The position numbers and the translations under genes were made by a program. The notes beneath the pieces were generated by a model, which was not told where the DNA came from, made no database searches, and saw nothing but the letters and a program-made list of their open reading frames with translations. This document shows, one piece after another, positions 58,673-64,000 of a DNA stretch of 64,000 bases. The stretch is taken from NCBI GenBank assembly GCA_947630925.1, contig CANRJM010000006.1, forward strand, positions 1-64,000, written 5' to 3'. Position 1 is the stretch's first letter. Each line of letters starts with the position of its first letter. The stretch comes from an uncultured Lachnospiraceae bacterium. GTDB taxonomy: Bacteria; Bacillota; Clostridia; Lachnospirales; Lachnospiraceae.

Positions 58673-60142
58673 ATGGAAACGGGGAGAATAGAATTACCTC
58701 AAGCGGTATCTTTCATTATTCATACGTTAGAGGAAGCGGGTCATGAGGCATATGCGGTAGGCGGATGCGTGCGTGATACTATTCTGGGAAGAAAGCCACA
58801 GGACTGGGATATTACTACTTCTGCAAAGCCGGAGGAAGTAAAACGGCTGTTTCGCAGAACCATTGATACAGGAATTCAACATGGAACCGTGACGGTTATG
58901 TTGAACCATATTGCTTATGAAGTGACTACCTATCGGATTGACGGGGAATATGAAGATAGCCGTCATCCGAAAAGTGTAGAATATACGAAAAATCTGAAAT
59001 TGGATTTAGAACGCAGGGATTTTACCATCAATGCCATGGCGTATAATGACACCAGAGGTTTGGTGGATGAGTTTGAAGGGATTCGCGATTTGGAGAGGCG
59101 AGTGATTCGATGCGTTGGGGATCCAGGGGAGAGATTTGATGAAGATGCACTTCGAATGTTACGAGCTGTCCGATTTTCAGGACAGCTCGGTTTTGACATA
59201 GAGGAAAAAACAGAACAGGCAATTATTGAGAGAGCGGTACATCTGAAACAAATCAGCGCAGAAAGGATACGGGTAGAGCTTACCAAACTGCTAATTTCCA
59301 AGAATGCCGGCAAACTGCGCGTGGCATATCGGACAGGAATGACACAGATGTTTTTGCCGGAGTTGGACCGCATGATGTGTCTGGAGCAGAAAAATCCGCA
59401 TCATATTTATACGGCTGGGGAGCATACAATCCGCAGCGTAGAAGTTATCAATGCTTTTTTTTACGGAAAGGCTGAGGAAGTTTTTCGGGAAATGATTTCT
59501 GATACGGCAATAGCGGAGGAGGCAGTTAACCATCTCAGAGAATGGTTGAAAGCATTAACCGGGAAACAACATAAGATTCTTTGTATGACTATGCTGCTGC
59601 ATGATACAGGGAAGCTGGAAACGATGACGGTGGATGAGCAGGGGATAGGACATTTTTATGGGCATCCGTCCGTCAGCGAAAAAATAGCTTCTAAAATCAT
59701 GAAACGCCTGACTTTTGACAATGAATCCATAGCTTTGGTCAAACGTTTAATCCGTTGGCATGATTATAGCTTTGGCCGCCAGTTAAAATCGATGCGCAAA
59801 GCTGTGTCAAAAATCGGAAGAGATTTGATGCCATTGTTGTTTTTTGTACAATATAGTGATATACTGTCACAGAATCCTCAAACTGTTGCAGAAAAGGTTG
59901 ACCGCATCAATCAGGCAGTTTTGCTTTGGGAGGAGGTTATGGCTTCCAAAGCGGCTCTGGAGTTAAAGGATCTTGCAGTAACCGGAAGGGATTTGATAGA
60001 ACTTGGGATACAGCCCGGACCGGAGATTGGCAATATTTTAACGCTTATATTAGAATATGTATTGGAACATCCGGAGAAAAATCAAAAAAAATGGCTGCTT
60101 GCTTATGCTGAGGAGAAGATGCAAGGAAGTGGAGGGAAATAA
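58673..60142 (+). CDS. cca: CCA-adding enzyme/poly(A) polymerase-type tRNA nucleotidyltransferase with HD domain
   Basis: 489 residues from ATG 58673, as GGAGCGAGGTTTT precedes it; ATG 58655 is also possible. The head has YAVGGCVRDTILGRKPQDWDI (GG...DxD). Then RRDFTINAMAY, GDPGERFDEDALRMLRAVRFSGQLGF and the class II neck. An HD domain (MLLHDTGKLETM..HFYGHP) may act as phosphodiesterase. None of the tRNA genes in this window encodes CCA, so this enzyme is needed here. It lies 43 bp after metK. Confidence 0.95.
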   Translation: METGRIELPQAVSFIIHTLEEAGHEAYAVGGCVRDTILGRKPQDWDITTSAKPEEVKRLFRRTIDTGIQHGTVTVMLNHIAYEVTTYRIDGEYEDSRHPKSVEYTKNLKLDLERRDFTINAMAYNDTRGLVDEFEGIRDLERRVIRCVGDPGERFDEDALRMLRAVRFSGQLGFDIEEKTEQAIIERAVHLKQISAERIRVELTKLLISKNAGKLRVAYRTGMTQMFLPELDRMMCLEQKNPHHIYTAGEHTIRSVEVINAFFYGKAEEVFREMISDTAIAEEAVNHLREWLKALTGKQHKILCMTMLLHDTGKLETMTVDEQGIGHFYGHPSVSEKIASKIMKRLTFDNESIALVKRLIRWHDYSFGRQLKSMRKAVSKIGRDLMPLLFFVQYSDILSQNPQTVAEKVDRINQAVLLWEEVMASKAALELKDLAVTGRDLIELGIQPGPEIGNILTLILEYVLEHPEKNQKKWLLAYAEEKMQGSGGK

Positions 60143-60145
60143 CAG

Positions 60146-62290
60146 ATGAATCTTAATATGCAGTGGCATCAGATGTCCAAGTCCATGAAAACACAGGTAT
60201 ATCTAGATAATCTTACGGTAATTTTTAATCCACAGGCGTTGTTTAGTGATGGTACGGAGAGTTATCGAATACCGCCGGAGCCGAAAGCTAATGAGAATGT
60301 AAAAATACGTTTTCGCGCAGGAAGGGAAAATATAGATGAAGTATATTTGATCTTTGACGGCAACAGCCAGATCATGTCGAAGGTATCCAGCGATAGAACA
60401 TTTGATTATTATGAGGCGGAAATCCATTTAGGAATCAGTCGTGTGGAGTATTATTTTGAAGTCCATTGCGGACCGTTTGTCTGCTATTATAATAGCGTTG
60501 GCGTTTGCGCCAGTGTTGAGAACCATTATAATTTTTGGATTACCCCATCTTTTTCTACGCCGGAATGGGCAAAGGGCGCCATTTTTTATCAGATTTATAC
60601 CGATCGTTTTTATAATGGCGATACCGGAAATGATGTAGAGGATAATGAGTATTTTTATATTGGGGAAGGAACGTCTAAAGTAACGGATTGGAATAAGTAT
60701 CCTGCGGAAATGGGAGTTCGTGAATTTTACGGCGGCGATATTGCCGGAATTATGCAGAAGTTAGATTATTTACAGGATTTAGGAGTAGAAGTTATCTATT
60801 TGAATCCGATTTTTGTTTCGCCATCGAATCATAAATACGATATTCAGGATTATGATTATGTGGATCCGCATATTGGAAAAATCGTAAAGGAGGAAGGCGA
60901 ATTTCTAAAACGGGATGAATATGGTAACTGGCAGTTTGATCCGGAACATCCGAATAAATCGGCAACACGTTATATCTGCCGCGTGACGGACAGAGAAAAT
61001 CTGGAGGCAAGTAACCAGCTTTTTATTGAATTTGTTGAAGAAGTGCATCGGCGCGGTATGCGCGTTATTCTGGACGGCGTTTTTAATCATTGCGGTTCGT
61101 TTAATAAATGGCTCGACAGAGAGTGCATTTATGAGGATGCTCCCGGTTATGCGAAAGGTGCGTTTGTATCGTCAGACAGCCCGTATCGGAGCTATTTTAA
61201 ATTTTGGGAAGAAATGTGGCCGTATAATACGTATTATGATGGATGGTGGGGACACGATACCCTGCCCAAGTTAAACTATGAAGAATCTTCTGAGCTTTTT
61301 CACTATATCATGTATATTGCAAGAAAGTGGGTGTCTCCGCCGTTTAATGCCGATGGCTGGCGGTTGGACGTTGCTGCAGATTTGGGATACTCCGGCGAAT
61401 ATAATCACTATTTCTGGAAGGAATTTCGTAAAAATGTAAAAGAAGCCAATCCTAACGCCCTGATTCTGGCGGAGCACTATGGAGATCCAACCGAGTGGCT
61501 GCAGGGCGATCAATGGGATACCGTTATGAATTATGATGCTTTTATGGAGCCGATTACATGGTTTTTGACCGGTGTAGAGAAGCATAGTGATGAATACCGT
61601 GATGATATGAAGGGAAATGCAGATGCTTTCTTTGGTTCCATGCGCCATTATATGACGCGTTTTTGTACACAGTCGCTGCATGTAGCGATGAATGAATTAT
61701 CCAATCATGATCATTCTCGTTTTTTAACGCGTACGAACAGTCAGGTTGGGCGTACGAACAGCCGTGGAGCTGAGGCGGCAGGCATCGGTATTGATAAGGC
61801 GGTATTCCGCCAGGCGGTCATGATCCAAATGACATGGCCGGGAGCGCCAACCATTTATTATGGAGATGAAGCAGGTATGTGCGGCTGGACGGATCCGGAT
61901 AACCGCCGTACATATCCTTGGGGACATGAGGATAAAGAACTGATTGCCTACCATAAGGCGCTGATAAAGATTCATAAGGATTATCAGGTTTTTAAGACCG
62001 GCTCTATTTTATTTTTGTTAGGAGAATATAATCTGATCAGCTATGGCCGTTTTAACGATAAAGAAAGAGCAGTAGTCGTTATTAACCGCAGTGAGGAAGA
62101 GCGTCAGGTGGATATACCGGTATGGAGACTTGGCGTGATAAGTCAGCAGCGTATGGCAAGCCTGTTTACTACAAACAGGGGAGGCTATTCGGAGGAAACA
62201 CAGACATACGCAGTAGATAATGGTTTTATTCATGTCACTTGTCCTCCGGTATCAGGGATTATCATTAAGGATATGGAAACTTTCGTATAG
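60146..62290 (+). CDS. GH13 alpha-glucan hydrolase, neopullulanase/cyclomaltodextrinase-like
   Basis: 714 residues. An N-terminal starch-binding-like beta domain of about 120 residues, then the barrel: YQIYTDRFYNGD, region I (ILDGVFNHCG), region II (GWRLDVAADLG, nucleophile Asp), region III (LILAEHYGD, acid Glu) and region IV (LSNHDHSRFL, Asp). All three carboxylates are there. No signal peptide, so it acts in the cytosol on imported maltodextrins. The N-terminal domain is typical of cyclodextrinase/neopullulanase dimers. It starts 3 bp after cca, with GGAGGGAAATAAC before the ATG. Confidence 0.9.
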   Translation: MNLNMQWHQMSKSMKTQVYLDNLTVIFNPQALFSDGTESYRIPPEPKANENVKIRFRAGRENIDEVYLIFDGNSQIMSKVSSDRTFDYYEAEIHLGISRVEYYFEVHCGPFVCYYNSVGVCASVENHYNFWITPSFSTPEWAKGAIFYQIYTDRFYNGDTGNDVEDNEYFYIGEGTSKVTDWNKYPAEMGVREFYGGDIAGIMQKLDYLQDLGVEVIYLNPIFVSPSNHKYDIQDYDYVDPHIGKIVKEEGEFLKRDEYGNWQFDPEHPNKSATRYICRVTDRENLEASNQLFIEFVEEVHRRGMRVILDGVFNHCGSFNKWLDRECIYEDAPGYAKGAFVSSDSPYRSYFKFWEEMWPYNTYYDGWWGHDTLPKLNYEESSELFHYIMYIARKWVSPPFNADGWRLDVAADLGYSGEYNHYFWKEFRKNVKEANPNALILAEHYGDPTEWLQGDQWDTVMNYDAFMEPITWFLTGVEKHSDEYRDDMKGNADAFFGSMRHYMTRFCTQSLHVAMNELSNHDHSRFLTRTNSQVGRTNSRGAEAAGIGIDKAVFRQAVMIQMTWPGAPTIYYGDEAGMCGWTDPDNRRTYPWGHEDKELIAYHKALIKIHKDYQVFKTGSILFLLGEYNLISYGRFNDKERAVVVINRSEEERQVDIPVWRLGVISQQRMASLFTTNRGGYSEETQTYAVDNGFIHVTCPPVSGIIIKDMETFV

Positions 62291-62341
62291 GGAAAAAGAA
62301 TGATATAATAAATGGGAATGTAACACGATATAGAAAATGAG

Positions 62342-62388
62342 AACAATGGAGCGGTACGCCAACTGTTGGTATACCGCTCCATTGTTTT
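62342..62388. terminator. Bidirectional terminator between GH13 and Big_2 genes
   Basis: AACAATGGAGCGGTA pairs with TACCGCTCCATTGTT, with an inner CCAAC/GTTGG. A/T runs on both sides let it serve both convergent genes. Confidence 0.88.
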
Positions 62389-62403
62389 ATGAAAAGGATT
62401 TGG

Positions 62404-63129
62404 TTAATGATTTATCTGTAAATTATTGTCCGTATTTTTCTTTTTCTTTCGTACAATGATTTTACACCGGGCAGTTTTACCGTTTGCAATCCGTGCCATA
62501 ACGTATGTGCTGCCGATTTTTTTCCCGTGAATCACACCACGCTTTCCAATGGATACGATTTTGGGGTTTAGAGACCAGAATATCGGTCTTTCTTTTGTGA
62601 TGCTTGGCCGGATTGTTACAGATAATTTAGCCTTTTGCCCCTTTCTTATCTTGCGTACGGATTGATGGAACATAATACTCGCCGCATGAGGGGAAACGGT
62701 AATTCTGGCTCTTAAAGTTCTTTTTTCTTCAAAAAAGAAAAAAGGGCTCCTTGATATTTTTATGATAATTTTAGCAGTCCCCGAGCGGATACCCGTATAC
62801 CGGCATGTGGTATCTGTCTCCTGTTCTACAGAGAGGACAGAAGGATTGTTGCTTCGAAAGGAAATGTTACAGTCTTTTGGGAGATCCGATATAGATAAGA
62901 TCTCGCTATCGTCCTGGAAGATATTCCTTGGGTGTTTTTCGATATGGGCGTCGCATGCAAACTTCTTCTGCTTTAAGCGCAGGGAACGCACAGAGGCTTT
63001 CAGAGAAGTTTGTACTGCCGTTTTCTTTATAGCCGTTTTTGTTTTAGCAGCCGAACTTGTCTTTGCCGGCGCAAAAATGAGAAGCAGTATCATACTTCCC
63101 AAAAAAAGTTGTAATTTTTTATTCTTCAT
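62404..63129 (-). CDS. Secreted protein with Big_2-type Ig-like domain
   Basis: 241 residues from ATG 63129 (AATGGAGTTTTG before it); the tracked start has none. Signal peptide (KNKKLQLFLGSMILLLIFAPAKTSSA). It is Lys/Arg-rich. One Ig-like part at about 75-145 (ISFRSNNPSVLSVEQETDTTCRYTGIRSGTAKIII) and a second at about 155-230 (VRKIRKGQKAKLSVTIRPSITKERPIFWSLNPKIVSIGKRGVIHGKKIGSTYVMARI) both have the W/S..P.V.S/I..G pattern of Big_2. No anchor, so secreted or held by charge on the wall. Function unknown. Confidence 0.8.
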   Translation of the reverse strand: MKNKKLQLFLGSMILLLIFAPAKTSSAAKTKTAIKKTAVQTSLKASVRSLRLKQKKFACDAHIEKHPRNIFQDDSEILSISDLPKDCNISFRSNNPSVLSVEQETDTTCRYTGIRSGTAKIIIKISRSPFFFFEEKRTLRARITVSPHAASIMFHQSVRKIRKGQKAKLSVTIRPSITKERPIFWSLNPKIVSIGKRGVIHGKKIGSTYVMARIANGKTARCKIIVRKKKKNTDNNLQINH

Positions 63130-63349
63130 CAAAACTCCATTCTCGTATTTGATCATACATGTTATATAATTTATTATAACGGAAATTATATTTATTGTAA
63201 AATACTCTGATGGCAGAAACTTGTCAAAAAAATCTTTTTTTTGACATAAATTTATGATAGCTTACGGTATGATAAAGATCATATATTGTTGTTACCATGA
63301 AGTGAAGAGATATCGGTTCAATGGTTCAGGAAAGCGAGGAAATTATCGG

Positions 63350-64000
63350 ATGGAGTATATTTTAATTGCAGATGATAATCAGAATATTATTGATATCCTG
63401 ACTACATACGTTAAGAAAGAGGGATACGAGCCGATTGTGGCTAAGGACGGAGTAGAAGCAGAGCGTATGTATGAGGAATATTTACCGGCAGCGATTCTTT
63501 TAGATGTTATGATGCCGTTTAAGGACGGATATGAGGTATGCCGTAGTATCCGTAAAAAATCAAGCGTACCGATTATTCTGATTACGGCGCGGGGAGAAGA
63601 TTTTGATAAGATTATGGGATTGGATATCGGAGCAGACGACTATATTGTTAAGCCGTTTAGCCCGAATGAGGTTATGGCAAGGCTGCGCGCCGTACTTCGC
63701 CGGATTAACCGTTCCGGAGAAGGGGCGGAAGATGGCAATGTAGTGAAGATTAGCAATATGATTGTCAATTTGGAAGAATATTCCTTTTGCATTGATGGAA
63801 AAAGGATTCCTCTTACAAAAAAAGAGATTGAGACGATGTGGACATTTGCGTCCAATCCAAATAAGGTTTTTACAAGAGATAACCTGTTAGACAGTTTGTG
63901 GGGATATGATTATTATGGAGACAGCAGAACGGTAGATTCCCATATTAAGCGTTTGCGGGCAAAATTAGATACCATGGAACATCCCAACTGGTCTATAAAA
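63350..64000 (+). CDS. OmpR-family response regulator, cut by the window end
   Basis: 217 residues are visible and the frame is open at the end, so the ORF track omits it. Receiver domain: ILIADDNQNI (acidic pair), phospho-Asp in AAILLDVMMPFKDGYEV, then LITARGED, and Lys in DDYIVKPFSPNEVMARL. The C-terminal winged helix follows (ISNMIVNLEEYSFCIDGKRIPLTKKEIETMWTFASNPNKVFTRDNLLDSLWGYDYYGDSRTVDSHIKRLRAKL). A sensor kinase is expected just past the window. The start at ATG 63350 follows GCGAGGAAATTATCGG. Confidence 0.95.
   Translation, partial: MEYILIADDNQNIIDILTTYVKKEGYEPIVAKDGVEAERMYEEYLPAAILLDVMMPFKDGYEVCRSIRKKSSVPIILITARGEDFDKIMGLDIGADDYIVKPFSPNEVMARLRAVLRRINRSGEGAEDGNVVKISNMIVNLEEYSFCIDGKRIPLTKKEIETMWTFASNPNKVFTRDNLLDSLWGYDYYGDSRTVDSHIKRLRAKLDTMEHPNWSIK

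Noticed and set aside
63241-63273. TTGACA...TATGAT as promoter of the response regulator
   Set aside because: The spacing is 21 bases, too long for a standard promoter; no better pair is obvious.

Overview
The window looks like the chromosome of a low-to-middle GC, Gram-positive, spore-forming Clostridia, most likely a Lachnospiraceae gut commensal; I cannot name the genus. The basis is: the mrnC-rlmB-sigH order, a T-box leader and a SAM-I riboswitch, a long Bacillus-type SRP RNA behind tadA, the ftsE-ftsX-envC-ctp cluster, several protein families I know mainly from Lachnospiraceae (DUF4867, DUF6128, a long cyclic-nucleotide-binding-fold protein), strong AGGAGG ribosome sites, and frequent GTG/TTG starts.

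Layout. 1-9050 is accessory DNA: an Rhs C-terminal remnant with a toxin-like tip, an IS66 scrap, a small secreted Ig-like protein, a lipoprotein-like gene, a broken Rpn/PDDEXK_2 nuclease, recombinase and ABC-transporter scraps, a tRNA-Gly lying between two copies of a perfect 171-bp inverted repeat, and a frameshifted secreted repeat protein. 9258-30562 is mostly core: tRNA-Glu, tRNA-Cys, mrnC, rlmB, sigH, tRNA-Thr, DUF1294, a MIF-like protein, a serine-hydrolase homologue that lacks its catalytic residues, a valine-type T-box with ilvB-ilvN, an rRNA methyltransferase, DUF4867, a nonsense-mutated DUF3800 gene between 20-bp direct repeats, a nitrilase-TPR pair, an inorganic pyrophosphatase, Mrp, DUF6128, an acetyltransferase, tadA, SRP RNA and an HD-GYP protein.

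30700-40200 is the most unusual part: a string of broken Rhs core ends, each followed by a different small lipoprotein or membrane-anchored protein, many with TTG starts. One Rhs tip resembles a T4-type (GH24) lysozyme. I read this as a set of displaced Rhs tip/immunity cassettes, broken up by direct repeats, an IS200-type scrap and a second Rpn nuclease. Single-base indels in short runs of one base are common here and in 1-9050, but I saw none in the core genes.

40276-64000 is core again: the cyclic-nucleotide-binding-fold protein, a short-chain reductase, a LytR_C protein, a WecG/TagA glycosyltransferase, YitT, the UgpC/MsmX sugar-ABC ATPase, a CdaR-like regulator, a run of hairpins before ftsEX, the division-linked murein hydrolase activator and C-terminal protease, an IbrA/IbrB-like pair overlapping a DEAD-box helicase, SAM-I riboswitch with metK, cca, a GH13 enzyme, a secreted Big_2 protein and the start of an OmpR-type response regulator that runs off the window. 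All family names rest on reading the sequence; no database search was run.
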